Positions 38,601-51,008 of a DNA stretch of 64,000 nt are shown one piece after another (the stretch's first letter is position 1; each line of letters starts with the position of its first letter). The DNA comes from Synanceia verrucosa (Eukaryota > Chordata > Actinopteri > Perciformes > Synanceiidae). The notes under the pieces are model-generated. The model was not told the DNA's origin, did not search any database, and worked only from the letters and a program-made list of their open reading frames with translations. A program made the translations under genes and the position numbers. The stretch spans positions 25,787,565 through 25,851,564 of the forward strand of contig CM056559.1 in NCBI GenBank assembly GCA_029721515.1, in the 5' to 3' direction.

Positions 38601-41600
38601 TTATAAAAACTACAGTATGATGTAGGAACATTAACAGCCTGCTGTGGGTCACTCCATTATATGTAGGTGACAAATACTGACTGCCATCTTCATGTTCAGA
38701 AACACACACTCACAATAGATCACAGGTTAATTTCTCTAAATACAAGGGTGCCATTCTACGAAGGACAAACATCTCTGTCTTTCTTGTTGGTAAAAGTAAT
38801 AAATGGCAGCAATAAAATGTGTCCAGCACACTGTCTGACACCTGGAAGTGTCTGGTTCAGCCTCGTCTGTGAGCTGCAGGCTGCGCTCCCTCCCTGTCTC
38901 CGTCCTTGGGTGGGCAGTGGCCGCCGTGAGAACCACACCCGAGATTCAATGGCTCTCCCGACAGATCCATAACCACACACACCATCCCCCAATGGTGACA
39001 CACAGCAACAATCCACCACATCTCCTCTGCCTCATTAGGGCCATGTTTCAGGAGGGGGGAGAAATGTGGAAATGTGCACAGCAGACGTGAATATAATCAC
39101 GTTTTATTTCTACATTTCTGATCCATTCAAGCAGGAGACTCACTTTTCACCTCGCCACTCCACCCAGCTTTGGGTCCAATGCCGCTAGCGAGAGGGTCGA
39201 GAAATATTAAAGATAATATTTGCATAAATAACGGTGGAGCTTTGCAGTTGCCCTTCTATCACAAACCCAACAGGTGTAGCTGCTGACTTTATCCACTTAA
39301 ATATGAATTATTGAAGATTTGTGTATATTAAACCAAACAATTGCAATGAATAAAATGCATAGTGTGTTGGTTAATTTAAATTATGAAATAAATTATGAAT
39401 TAAATTAAATATGACAAACATTTGACATATTATTACAGCTCCAAGGCCAGAATCCAGATAATATTAGCTACCCTGCTAGCGGCACATATACTTCCTCTCC
39501 TGAAAATCCCGGCATGATTTCAACGACTGTCTGCTTTTTTCCTGCAGGAATCATCCAGACACTAAAGAGCAAAGACTAGCTGCTGTCTGCAACTGCTGAA
39601 TATCTCTCTCCTTCTCTCTCTTTCTGTCGCCTTTCACTCTCTTTCTCACCGAGCGAACTGCTACCCACTCGTTTTCTCTCACACACACATGCAGGCACAG
39701 CGGAGCACCACACCCTTTTAGCCAGCGATCTCCTGCAGATGAGGAGAGGGGGGCTCAGGTGGTGACTGCCACAGCCCTGTTCGCTATCTCTCTCTCTTCT
39801 TTGACAGTGAATTGATGAGCGATGTTAAAGGATGTACTGCTTTTTTACGATAATACTCCACGGCAACTAATAAGCAGCCATATGCCAGCGTCATTACATC
39901 CTCTGGAGCAGCCTTTAACTCAATTACATAGACGCTCTACCCGAACAAAGGCTCTGCAATCGCCTCTGATCTCATAAGGGCTGGAGATGAGGATGGAGAA
40001 AGGGACAGTGGGGCTGAGGCAAAAACACTGAAAATGTTTGCCTATAGGCTGAAGCCAAGCTCTGAGGAAAGGGGCTCTGAGTGCACAGAGAGCCACAGTG
40101 TGAGAGGAGATAATCATCTGTTTCAGACTGGGTCTTGATTTTGGTCCTGGAAAGACGTGCACGGCAGGTGGTCCTGGTGCTAGGAGGACAACGAGGGATG
40201 GGACTGGGGCGGAGTTGGAGAAGGGTGGGACTTTTAGGGGGGCAATGGTAGCTTTAAGTGTGTCTGGTGATGGAAGAAGCCCTGAGTTCAAGATGGAATT
40301 GGAAGAACTTGATCCTTGATTGCCCCCCAAACCCAGAGGCAAGGATAAGGAGCAGGGTTTTATTCTAAAAGTGCATGAAACTAGAAGATAAAGCTGGGGG
40401 CTGGGGCAAGCAGCCACTCCCACGGTGAAGATGTTGCAACAGCACTTAACACTCCACAATGGCAGGACCCACAGCAACACTGCCATGTTTAAATCAGCAA
40501 ACCGTGCTCTTTGCTCATCCATCCATGAAGACCACGGAGTCTGTCTGGATTAATTTATGCCTCTGCTCCCTCAAAAGCAGGAGGCAGGAGGATAAGTGCT
40601 TGTAGGCCGGCAGGGTATTTTTTGCTTTCGTGAGACGAACGAGCGACAGCGCACAGTGGGAAAAGCTGGGGCCTCACCCACATGGCTGCAGTGTGCAGCA
40701 CGCCGGCTTCCTTTCTTTTGATCTCTCTCACCTTTGCGCCTGTTCGCCACCTCCTTCCATCATCCCTCGTTCTGTCACCACTGATATTTCCTGACGTTTG
40801 TAGCCACCTTCCCTCCCTTTTTGCCTTTCTGCTTTGCTGCCTCTCCCTACCTTCCCCCATACCTTGCAATCCTCCCTGCTTCAATCCCTTTTTTTCTCTG
40901 CCCACCAGGTTCCCTTTGCTCTATACCTTCTCTTGCATCCCCCCTCCATCTACCTCCATGTGCACCAGCTATACTCCACCCTGCCTTCCTCTCTGGATCC
41001 GGCTCTTCCTTCATGTCTCTGGCAACCCTTGCTTCCTCTTCCTCTTCCTCTCTCTCTCACACTCTCTCCTCCCTGCTAATATGACTCATACTGGCTAACA
41101 TTTAAGAAGCAATCAAGTGGCATTGGAATCCAGTGCGCTACGAGTCCGATAAAATCACAATCACTTTGAGATAGCAGCAGGTAACCAGCCCTGCTGAAAC
41201 ACAGAGTGAAGAGCAGGAGGGTGCCACCTTCTTCTCCACCCGCTTCCATTCAACACTTTCTTTTTTTATTATGATTCTCTGCTGCTGAGACTAGCCATGC
41301 CAACACCAGCCTTTCACACCCTTTAAATGAGTGCACACTTCATAGTACCCTCAATTGACAGCATCCACTTATAAAGCTGGAGGGCTATGATAATCCATTT
41401 AGACTCATTTATTCCCATTGTATTCCCTCAAGGCCACTGACATGATGGTGCTGTTCACTCAATCCGTACCCCACCCTTTTTCTCCTCTCTGTGGAAATTT
41501 ACTTTCCTGTATCACCATCTCTGCTCAAGATAGCAGAAGTACAAAAGGCACCAATACCCCCATTCAAAGGCATTAATTAAGAGCAGGCATGTTGGTCTAA

Positions 41601-42076
41601 TTAACATGAATCATCATTAACAATGGTGGACTAGAGAGTTCAACATAGCTCCTGAACAAAATGAAGGGACATTTCAGAGACACAATACAGAACCTGTCAA
41701 GTGCCTTTCAATAATCTTTCACTTTTTTCATGTGTACAATCAATACGAGGGGATGCCGGGCAGCCCAGGATCCAGTTACAGTCTTGTGCCTCTCCCTGCG
41801 AGTACAGTGTGAGGTCTGTGAGGCATTGTGGTGACATCCATTCATGCAGGATAATCACATTAACTAGGCGTGTCTGGGCTGCGTTGAAAGACTTCTCTAA
41901 AAGACAAGAAAGGCCCCCGAGTCAAAGCAAATTACACCCACGTTTCCTCTAATCTCTCCTCGAGCATCCTGATCTGGCTACAAAGCAACAGTCACAAAGT
42001 TCAGAGTTCACAGATGCATCATTATGTCGTTACGAAGGAGCTGAAAATATTGATGGAGAAAATCAGAGCAGTTTAC
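35649..42076 (-). other. gap43: gap43 intron 1
   Basis: About 6.4 kb from donor GTAAAC at 42076 to acceptor CAG at 35649. No coding exon is recognised inside. The part 38850-41100 is richer in G+C and pyrimidine blocks than its surroundings and could hold regulatory sequence, but nothing decisive is visible. Confidence 0.85.
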
Positions 42077-42106
42077 CGGTTTGGTTCTTCTTATGCAGCA
42101 CAGCAT
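42077..42106 (-). CDS. gap43: gap43 coding exon 1 (membrane-attachment peptide)
   Basis: Ten codons, MLCCIRRTKP, followed directly by donor GTAAAC. This is the hallmark GAP-43 N-terminus: Cys3 and Cys4 are the palmitoylation sites and the following basic residues bind acidic lipid and target the growth cone. The 10-codon first exon with a phase-0 boundary is the organisation known in mammals. The ATG at 42106-42104 is the only start compatible with the family. The exon is too short to be found by ORF length. Confidence 0.95.
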
Positions 42107-42339
42107 AGTTGTAGTTGTTGTATCCTCCCTTTTTTCTTCTCTGCTTCTTTCTTCCTTTTCACTTCTACTCTCTCACCCTCTCTCTCTCTCTCTCTCGCTT
42201 TTGTGCACACACACTCTCTCTCTCTCACTCTCTCTCTCTCGCTCTCTCTCACTCTGGCTGTATCAACAGCTAAGCCGCCTAGTGCATTTACTCATCCCAG
42301 TTTGCACACACAGGCTCTTTAGTCAGTCTGCCTGGGCAC

Positions 42340-42375
<36 letters not shown>

Positions 42376-42600
42376 AAACCCCTCCCTCCTCCTCTCTCCC
42401 TCCATCCCTCTCTCCTCCCATCTTCCCTTCACACTATTCCCCTCCTCTTTCCCCTCCTCTTTCTTCTCTTGCTCATAGTGATGAACCCCCCCACCTCTTT
42501 TAGATCAGCACTCCTCTCCTCTACATCTTGTCACCCTCCTCCTCCTCTCTTTCAGCCTGGCTCCAGCAAAAGCTTCAGCCCCACCCTAAAAAGGTTCTCG
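42107..42600 (-). promoter_or_regulatory. gap43: gap43 5' UTR / proximal promoter with homopurine tracts
   Basis: Read on the gap43 strand, the sequence upstream of the ATG is dominated by GA repeats: an interrupted (GA)n at 42177-42256 and a purine run from 42476 down to 42341 with few breaks. The mammalian GAP-43 promoter is known to be TATA-poor and to contain GA-rich homopurine stretches able to adopt unusual structures. The same arrangement here suggests a conserved feature. The transcription start cannot be placed from sequence. Confidence 0.55.
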
Positions 42601-45600
42601 CTTAATGACTGAATACCTGCAATGCTCCTGTACATCTGTTTTTTGTATTATAGTCCTTTATTTTTGCAACCCAATCTCTACTTTATCTCCTCTCCATCCA
42701 CACACAAAACGGGGTGTCTTTTTCTTTAAATATAATATAAATATTTTAAAAAAAGAAGCTCCCAAATGTAAGCTGCCTCCTCTGATTGCTCAGACTCCCT
42801 CTCAGACTGTGTGTTATGGACTCTGGATCCCTGATCAGCGATATGAGCCTGCAGGCTCTGCATCCAAATTGTCCTCAGCATTGCCAAAACCATGTTTTCT
42901 GGCACAGCCGGATCTCCTGCCAGAAGAGACGTGTGAAAGAGAGCAGTGATCACACACACACACACACACACAATGTGCTCTTAGGACACGTCACCCGCAC
43001 CACCAACCAACCCCCCCATACCCAGCGCACTCTGTTCTCATGGAAACACCAGCAGATAGACGATGAGAGCAGAGGAGAGAGAAAGGGATGAAGGTAGGAG
43101 GAGGAAACAAGAGGGACGGGTGTGGTGGACGAGGCATGCAAGGCAAACTGCCCCCCTCCCCTTTTTTTTTTACCCCCCGATCTCTGTGCTCACATTTGCA
43201 AATGTGTGCACACGGTTTAATGAGCAGGCACCATGCATGCATTACCCCACAACTACATTTATAACCATTACGGTACAGTGATGCTTGCAGGCGCATGCTC
43301 ACGCAAACACCCACACTCTGTATTTGTCTTTCATAAGACACACACACACACACACACACACACACTGTGGTGACAGAAAAGTCCCCACCCCCGCTCTGAC
43401 AGCAGCGAGCACCAGCAGATGCTACAGACACAATGAAGATGGAGGGAGGGATGGAGAACAGGAGGAGAGACAGAGAGGGAGAGGTGGATGGAGGGAAGAT
43501 GATGACGAGGAGGAGGTGGAGGAGGAAGAGTCCTGAGGGGTTGTGCTCTGCTATTCTTCTCTCTTACAGGATTATTCCACATCCAGTTCACTGAGGGGAA
43601 ATCATTAACCTGCACCGCTGAGCCTCAGTCTTCCTGGTGGTCTGCTGCTGCTGCCACACAGGACAACCGAGCATCGTTACTACATCATCATCTGTGTGTC
43701 ATCATGTTCTATAGCCGACTGTATGACACAGGCACTTTTCTCACAAAGAGCTCTGCTGAGCATGCACAGGCTTACTGCCCTGCTTTACTTTACATACAGC
43801 TGCCAGCTCACAGTCCTGCTGGGTCATTTCACTATTTCACTGGAAGCACTATCAGACAAGGGTCAGGTCAAGGTGTCTGAGGCCTCCAACTGAGAAACAG
43901 GTGAAGAATTAAAGGAAAAACCTTAGTGGAGAAACATAGTGCAGTGTGAGATAAGAGATGACATGCTACGGCCTTCACTTGTCAACTGATGAGTCGTGAT
44001 TCGTCAATGAATTGATTAGTTGAAGCAATGGAAATGGTCAATTCTTTTCTTTTTTTCTTAGCAAGAAAAGCAAAATCATCTTCATCTTCTCTTGTAATAA
44101 TTTGTCTTACACAATAACAAAGCACTGTTTCTGACAGCTTAAAAACCTGTTCTGTTGGCTCAACACTTTACCAAGAAACTTCATGTTTGTCACATATATG
44201 CATATATTTATGTATTGTGCTGTTCCATCCTATTTACTTACATGTAGAGTACTTTGATCAGATAAACTCAACAACAGGTATTCATTACACATTGATGAAG
44301 AGGTTCACAGCATCCACATGTAAACATCAAGTAGCAAATCAAATCGAATGCCCACTCTGAGAACAATGAGTCCTTTAGGAGAAACATTACCACAACACAA
44401 TCCTTTAACAAATAACTGTGCTCTCTAAATGAAAAATAAAAATAAAAAAACACTCAAACTTCAAAGATGCAAATCAAGCTGATGTCAGGGCGGTTGACAG
44501 TTAGAGTTGGAAGAGATGATCTCTGAAAACAACAAATCTGCAGTCCCAGCAGGCCAGCAGTTAAGAGCAAACTGAGCTAACTAATGTAGCTCCTCTTCAG
44601 CATCCCATCTCAGTATGCTAATCTATGTCCAGCTATTTGATTGTCCTGTTAAGCAGCTGAATCTGCTGCTGCACTGACCTCAGGGATCAATAATGTCACA
44701 CTGTCTTGACAGTATTGAAAAGCAGTCAAGAGGCGTGTGGCAGCGATTCACTGTCACTGAAGCTCACTGCGGTTACAAAGTCATTTTTGTGATTACAGTT
44801 TAGCTTATAATTTAACATGAATACTCAGAAATGGGATGTACAGCTTTATATATAAATAAAGCATACTATAAATGCCATAGGTGATGAAAGAACACCCTGA
44901 AAGTACATATGAAATCAGTGCTTATACATAAATGAAACAAGCCTATTTTTACATTATTGCCAGTTCACCTTTGAATAGTTGTTGTTTGTTGTGTTGTACA
45001 TCAACAATGCAGTCTGTCCTTTCAGATAGACAGTGATGAAGCTCCTCATTTGCACCATGAAAGGTCACTGTATCTGTGAAAGACAAAGAGACTCACATGT
45101 GTACAAACTGCAGATAGTCTTACACTGAGGCAGTATAAAATATCTCTACAGCATTCAGCTTAAAACAACCAGAAAACGTTTTAAAATTGTCACAGGCTGC
45201 AACATTTATTCATCCACAGACATAATGAATAGCTTGAGATGTTTGAAATGAAATGAGTCTAGCATTATTGCATTAAATATTAGTATTGGTGATACATAAT
45301 GGATGTTATCATGGCTAAACAGAAATTAATGGAAGCTGTTGAGTAGATGGCTTTGAAAATATCTCTACCCTAAAATACCTGCCTACAATACAATTAGATC
45401 AAATATTTATGAAGGTATTCATGCCTATAAGCCTGCTGAAAATATTTTTTTTCTTTAGCTGTAACCGATCTTCTACATGAAAAAAATCTCAAATCTCTCT
45501 CTCTCTCTTCAGTGTGTTTCACTTTTTCAAACCAATAAAGATTTATATGCCGTACAAACGCCTAAGAGGCTCCATCCAAAGCCAGAAGCCACCACATTAT

Positions 45601-47938
45601 ATTTTATTGCCCATTTAACCAGGAACATAATAAAATGAACTATTTACAGAGCAATAATCATGTATTCCTTCCATCTATATCCATTCATACATATTGTAGA
45701 TACAGGCAGTAGATTAAGCCCATGTAACGTGAGACTAGTTCAACCAAAACTGACCAATTTAAAGGATTTTAGATTTTCAGGTATTAAGTGTTTAACAAAA
45801 AGACAAATAGATAAAATATTTTGATGATGGATCTGACCTCCAGGTTTGGAACCACAGGTTTAATGGTGAGCACCGGAGTATTTCCTGAACAAACATGCAT
45901 CTTTTCAACCAATCAAAAGGACTTATGTTTGACACTTATGGGCACTGAACAGACGACATACCTTGGTGTTATGTTCAGGGACATCACTACTCAGCAGACT
46001 TCCTGTGGGGGGGAGCTGGTTTGAGGTTGAGCCATCTTCAGTGGGTCTGGCTTCCTCTGGATGCTGCTGTTTGGGAGTTTTGTACATCACTGTTAAGATG
46101 ATGATGATGACATTATCTGTACACCAAGACTTATTTCTAACAACAAAAACGCTGAAATAAATTTGGATGAGTGAGATCGACAGCCCTTCAACGAGGAATG
46201 ATCCTTCTAAACTCAAATACAAAGAGTTCACTACTCTTCACCATTTTGAACAGCAGTGAGGAATTTAAACTGAATTCACCTTTTTAGACTCAAATTTGAG
46301 CCAGAACACTGGACTTCACTGAGAAGTCAGGAATTAATCCAGACTAACAAACAACTACTAAAATACATTTTTCTGATGTTCAGGAAGGACAGGAAATAAC
46401 TGGAATTTAACATCTCAATCAAAAAATAATAATGTACTTCTGTGTTTTTGCTTTTTTTTTTGTAAAATCATAACTATAATTATATTTTGGCATTAAATAT
46501 ATAAGTTTGATTGAAGAGCTTGTACATACTGGTGGATTATCCATTCCTGCATTATGTTAATTTAGGAAAGCTGAGGTGGTCTAAATGTATTAAGCACTGT
46601 ATATCTACAGTGACAGTAAATCTGTAAATGTGACTGATGCTACTTGTCAGTGATGATATTATATATCCCATCACCATGGTGACCAGGAAGTCTGAATGAC
46701 CCCCTCCTCAGCAGCACTTGCCCAGAAAAGTCCAGGCAGTCAGCGGCACATTTTCCTTCTTCAATTTTTAAAATGTTTTTTTTTTCATGCCTGACATGAG
46801 TAAGCTGTTGCCATGGTAGTTCAGATGAAGCAGGAATGATAATTGTTTCACCATAGAGGTGTGTGAATTATTAAAACCTAGAGGGCATGAATGGAGCTGC
46901 ATTAGAAATGGAAAAGAAATGAGACAGAATGAGGACTTTACTCTGCCTTTCATTGGTGGGTTTTTATTACGTCCTTTTATGACTCTGGAGTCCCACGACT
47001 GCAAAAATGAAACAGATGTTGATGCAATTTGTGAGTGAAGCTACGAGACTCCAGCCTGTCCTCGGAGTTTTAAAGGAATATTCAAGAGCATTCATGAATA
47101 GTACAAAAGCCCAAACAAAGACAGAGCAGAGGAGAAAATGGTGGCCACATAAGCTTCACCAACAAACATCAATCATGCATCAATTTAATGAACAAATTAT
47201 TTTAATTAACTTGCTGGAAGCAGCCTTTTGAAAAGTCATGCTCATCCCCTCACAAAGCCAAAAGAATCAGCTCTTAAACTATTTATTCAGGCAAAAATGT
47301 TGCTAAAAATGCATTAAGCTGTGCATCCAAAGCAAAGACTCAGTCCTGTTACAACACATGATCCAAACTCATACGTCCCCAAAATATACTGAGTAGTCAG
47401 GTGGCACACACATTTACTGCTGATGTTGAAATAATGACACTAAAAATCTAGGAAATATTCTGTACAATATACTGCATAAATAGTACTAGGTGGTCACTCA
47501 AAATCATTTATTTTCGGTCCAAATCTTAAGGATATAACGGAAATGTTCCACCTCAGATAGACAAGGACACTGACAGATATCATACAGCCACTGTGACACA
47601 GGCAATAAATTATTAAACAAAACACATTTATCTCCTTCACAATAAGAAAAAAAATATATATATCATCAAGACTACAAGCTCTAAAATAAACAAATAAAGA
47701 CCTCTGGCTTGGAAATTCAAGAGCTTGTAGGCATCAGTAAATACAATTATTGACATCGTTTGTATCATAACTCAGATTGAATGTGTCGCTCCACATGGAT
47801 CACCACAACAAGTAAACATCACCAAAGTGTGTGAATGACTGTGGCAAAGAAGACAATGAACCCAGCATTGATTTCCATCAGTACCTCCCACAGTGGGTGG
47901 AGACGGTGCAGTTACACCTCCCAACCACAAGGGTCCCT
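42601..47938. other. gap43 upstream and mpzl3-like 3' flank; no gene seen
   Basis: More than 5 kb without a recognisable coding exon. (CA)n tracts lie at 42951-42972 and 43338-43365, and a G-rich AGG block at 43436-43530. On the - strand, AATAAA at 47507-47512 and 47282-47287 lie 430-660 nt beyond the mpzl3-like stop and are candidate poly(A) signals for it. Confidence 0.45.
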
Positions 47939-48019
47939 CTAGAACTGAGACTCTGCATAGTCTTCATCCACAGGAGGCCTCTTCTTTAGGTCATAATACT
48001 CATCCTCATCCTCCGAGTC
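47939..48019 (-). CDS. mpzl3: mpzl3-like exon 6 (cytoplasmic C-terminus)
   Basis: Acceptor TTTTCCAG at 48020 opens a phase-0 exon of 27 codons ending TAG (47941-47939). It encodes DSEDEDEYYDLKKRPPVDED, then YAESQF. The tail is strongly acidic with three tyrosines; YYDL fits a YxxΦ sorting pattern, but no canonical ITIM is present. It is part of the 249-residue MPZ-family protein. Confidence 0.8.
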   Translation of the reverse strand, partial: DSEDEDEYYDLKKRPPVDEDYAESQF

Positions 48020-48233
48020 CTGGAAAAGACCAGAAAACAAGTCAGACATCAGACACTAGACCCAGACACAAAACTACCACACTGGAAAAATCTATATTTT
48101 ATAAACCCTCAAGTCCTGTTGTCAGACACAGAGGGCATGTAAAATTAAACGTGAAATGTATCTGGCAGACACATCTTATTCAGATATTTATGAGTTGGAA
48201 GAGTGACGTATAATGAAACGTTCTGTACTGTAC

Positions 48234-48303
48234 CATCATATATAGGTCACAGCATGAGACCCTCTTTTCTTTGGCTCCTGCTGGGTGGATGCCATACTCC
48301 TCT
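48234..48303 (-). CDS. mpzl3: mpzl3-like exon 5 (cytoplasmic)
   Basis: Acceptor CTTCACCAG at 48304; the first base A completes the Gly codon begun in exon 4 (GG+A). It encodes EEYGIHPAGAKEKRVSCCDL then YMM, ending before donor GTACAG, a weaker donor than the others. The Cys pair near the membrane-distal end could be lipidated; this is inference. Length 70 nt keeps the joined frame open. Confidence 0.7.
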
Positions 48304-48472
48304 CTGGTGAAGGCAGAATGGACAGCAGAGGCCGTTATTAATAATAATAACAATAATAATGACAGTAATCACACTCACAACTGACACAAAAAACATGTAT
48401 ATGACACTATACAGGGAATAAAAACAACCATACACTCATCAGGTTACTACTCGTTATTTACACCAAAAGAAA

Positions 48473-48893
48473 TAGTGGTGTCCTGATCCACTATTGATAT
48501 CAGCTATCAGTCCAATATCAGCAAAAAAAAAAAAAATCACCAAAATCAGATTATATGGGCACTACGATACCAGCAGTCCATTCCAGACGCCACTCCAGCT
48601 CTTCTATCCAGCAGCGTTGCTTTTATTGGATTTATTGGGGTTATTTTTCAGGGTCTTCTAATTTATATTTTATTTATTTTATTCAACTGTATAATATTCT
48701 TATGTTCTTAAGGATAAATTCATGTAACCCATTGGTTAATAATAAATGGATCAGTTGTTCTCAGACCTACTGTTCTGTTTGAGTGATATCACTTGCTCAT
48801 GACTTTTCTAATATTCCATACTACAAAATAAGCAATAAAAGTCTGTACGATTAGTGCTGATATTGTATCGGATCAATATCGGTATCGGCCAAC
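48473..48893. mobile_element. hAT-type non-autonomous element in mpzl3-like intron 4
   Basis: Ends read 'gtggtgtcctgatccactat' and, reversed, 'gagtgttggccgataccgat'. Both include the 'tattgatat/atatcgg' motifs of fish hAT MITEs, and the interior is AT-rich with no gene. The terminal match is imperfect and no clear 8-bp target duplication is found. Confidence 0.5.
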
Positions 48894-48979
48894 ACTCAAG
48901 GCTGCAATATGGGTAGACAGACACCCCTAAAAAGAAACGTCTGAATTTTGTGCAACTATTTAAACCACTATCTGGTTAT

Positions 48980-49045
48980 TTTGAAGCTATTTAGCTTAGC
49001 TTAGAATAAAGGCTGGAAACATGGGAAAGGCTAGCCTGGTAAACC
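48980..49045 (+). repeat. Dispersed teleost repeat, copy 2
   Basis: The 'agcttagcttagaataaagg' and 'gaaaggctagcctgg' segments belong to the same interspersed family as 29845-29990. Only a short internal piece is present. Confidence 0.45.
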
Positions 49046-49626
49046 TAGTCTGAGCCCATTCTGATTAACTTTCCTCACAAGAAATAGTATTATATTATTA
49101 GATGTAAAATAATCATGAGGCACATAGTTGGAAATTTGACTGCTTTAAAACGGTTACAGGATACTGAATGACTGGACAGTTGGGGCATCAAAAACTTTTA
49201 TGTGTTCCACAAAAAATCAGAGCAGTGAAAAGAAATTGTAGTACCCAAACCAAAATAAAATCAGGAAAAACAAATACAGAACTAAATTATAGGACCTAAA
49301 GTGTGCTCAGTATTTCCATGACCTTATCCAAGTTATTAATGCAATCTGTTATGTTTTACAGAGTAGCACCGACTTGTTTAACATCTGTATTCCTGTATTA
49401 CATCAGTCCATAGAACAAATGCCAGTTCCCATTGGACTGCAAAACCACAGCCTGCAGATCAGTTAATTGCACACTATCTACAAAAGGCCGGCCTGCTCAA
49501 ATCAAACCTTAAATTACCGTTTAACCTTCATCAAATTTGCAATGCAGAGGCACATTTCCAAACATCAATGACTGTCACAACCCCCAGGAGACCCACAGCA
49601 GAAACTGGTTGAATAAATCTACTCAC

Positions 49627-49783
49627 CCCTCTGTGACCTCTATGGGCGATCTGTAGGCCTTTGATTGGCTGCGGCGTTTCTTGGGACAGAGCATCCGTCC
49701 AATCAGAATGAGGGTGATGACGGCGGAGGGGAGGAGGATGAAAGCGAGAAGGACCGCAACGTCAGAGAAGCGAATGCTGGGCG
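49627..49783 (-). CDS. mpzl3: mpzl3-like exon 4 (transmembrane segment)
   Basis: Acceptor CCACCCCAG at 49784, donor GTGAGT at 49626. The exon encodes residues 148-199, starting APSIRFSD. A single hydrophobic segment, about residues 156-178 (VAVLLAFILLPSAVITLILI), is followed by a basic stop-transfer stretch (CPKKRRSQSK) and SPIEVTE. The VPSAV-like core and the IEV motif after the basic cluster resemble the MPZL3 membrane region more than MPZL2 or MPZ. The exon is 157 nt with phase 1 in and phase 2 out. Confidence 0.85.
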
Positions 49784-50794
49784 CTGGGGTGGAGGACGTG
49801 AGGTTATTGAAAAGACATTAGCGAGCTGTTTGTGACCACACATGACATCACACCATGCTCACTAGCAAAAGATTTAAGTGCACAGAAAAAACCACACATG
49901 CACACCTCATACAGCAGCGCCACAGGTGTCACTATGTGGTAAATATGATAATCATCACTTCTTCCCAGACTAAATAGGGAATAGTTGGACATGAAAATGT
50001 GCTTTTTCACCTTCTTACCAAGAGTCAGATGAGAAGATTTAACACCACTCTCATACTGTCTCTGTAAAACTGAAGCTGGAGCTTAGCTTAGCACACCATA
50101 GCATAAACAGTGAAACTGTTGTCATTAGAAAAGTTTAATCATTCTAAGTGTGATGACAACTATAAATTTAGGTCAAAACATGAAGATCAGCCTGTTAGCT
50201 CTTTGGGTGCCATAAAGTGGTGAAAGTGTCCTCTATTCTACCTCTGGTAAAACAAGAATGGAACAAGGTAAAAACAAACTTTTTTTCATGATGAAATAAA
50301 ATAGAGAGGCTTTTCTTTCATTTGAGCTATTCAGTGTTTTCACAGTCATAGCACAAAATATTCTGTGCATCATGAAAGATGACTCAAAATGGCCAAAAAC
50401 GCTGGAACAAGGCACTTTTGTTTTAGAAAATGGCTGGCACTAAATGAGTAAGTTAGATCTGATGAGCTGTCCTCTGCGACATCCCTGCTAAGCTGCCAGG
50501 AAAGGCTAATGCAGTATTTATGAGCCAACATAGGGAACATCATGACAGGCTAACACCAAACACAAAAAAATATGTGGCAGGAGCTGCACATGATTCAAAT
50601 TATTTTAATATTGATTTAAGCTCATCCATGTCTGAAAAATCACTATACATCAAAAACTCATCTAGTCATCATTTCACTGCTGCTATGCTACATGCATTCA
50701 AGCGTGCACACTGTTGGAAGAAGTCCAAATGCACACGGCTGAATATGCACTAAAGGAATTTCAGCATTGTGAGAAGAAACGGCCCCATGTTTAC
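49784..50794 (-). other. mpzl3: mpzl3-like intron 3
   Basis: About 1 kb between donor GTAAAC and the exon 4 acceptor. It contains a piece of a dispersed teleost repeat at 50003-50115 ('ttaccaagagtcagatgaga', 'gcttagcttagcacacc') and otherwise nothing recognisable. Confidence 0.75.
50003..50115 (+). repeat. Dispersed teleost repeat, copy 3
   Basis: Matches the upstream part of the same interspersed repeat: 'agagtcagatgagaagattt', 'ccactctcatactgtctctg', 'agcttagcttagcacacc'. Confidence 0.5.
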
Positions 50795-51008
50795 CTTTCG
50801 GTGTGACAGTGAGTACAGTGTGCGACGTTGGCGACCCGTGAACATCGGGGGGGTTTCTGACGGAGCATGTGTAGGTCCCATTATCATTCAACGTGGCATT
50901 GATCAGAGAGATGGAGGCTTCACCACGTGCTGGGATTCCCTGCCACCGGATACGACCAGTAAACTGACCACTAGGTGGAAGGAACGCCCGTGAGGAGAAG
51001 TGGAAAAA
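50795..51008 (-). CDS. mpzl3: mpzl3-like exon 3 (second half of Ig V-set domain)
   Basis: Acceptor TTCTCCAG at 51009, donor GTAAAC after CCGAAAG. Length is 214 nt, the same as the corresponding exon of MPZ. It encodes residues 77-147, from FFHFSSRAFLPPSG to VLTVTPK, including DNGTYTCSVRNPPDVHG. Cys124 pairs with Cys48 of exon 2. The Asn119-Gly-Thr sequon sits where P0 is glycosylated, and Asn113-Ala-Thr is a second sequon. The C-x-V-x-N-PPDV signature is specific to the MPZ/MPZL family. Confidence 0.9.

Noticed and set aside
39920..41098. Open frames of 116-200 codons in gap43 intron 1
   Set aside because: Pro/Ser/Leu-rich frames on both strands of a pyrimidine-rich block, with no conserved motif and no splice sites that join a protein.
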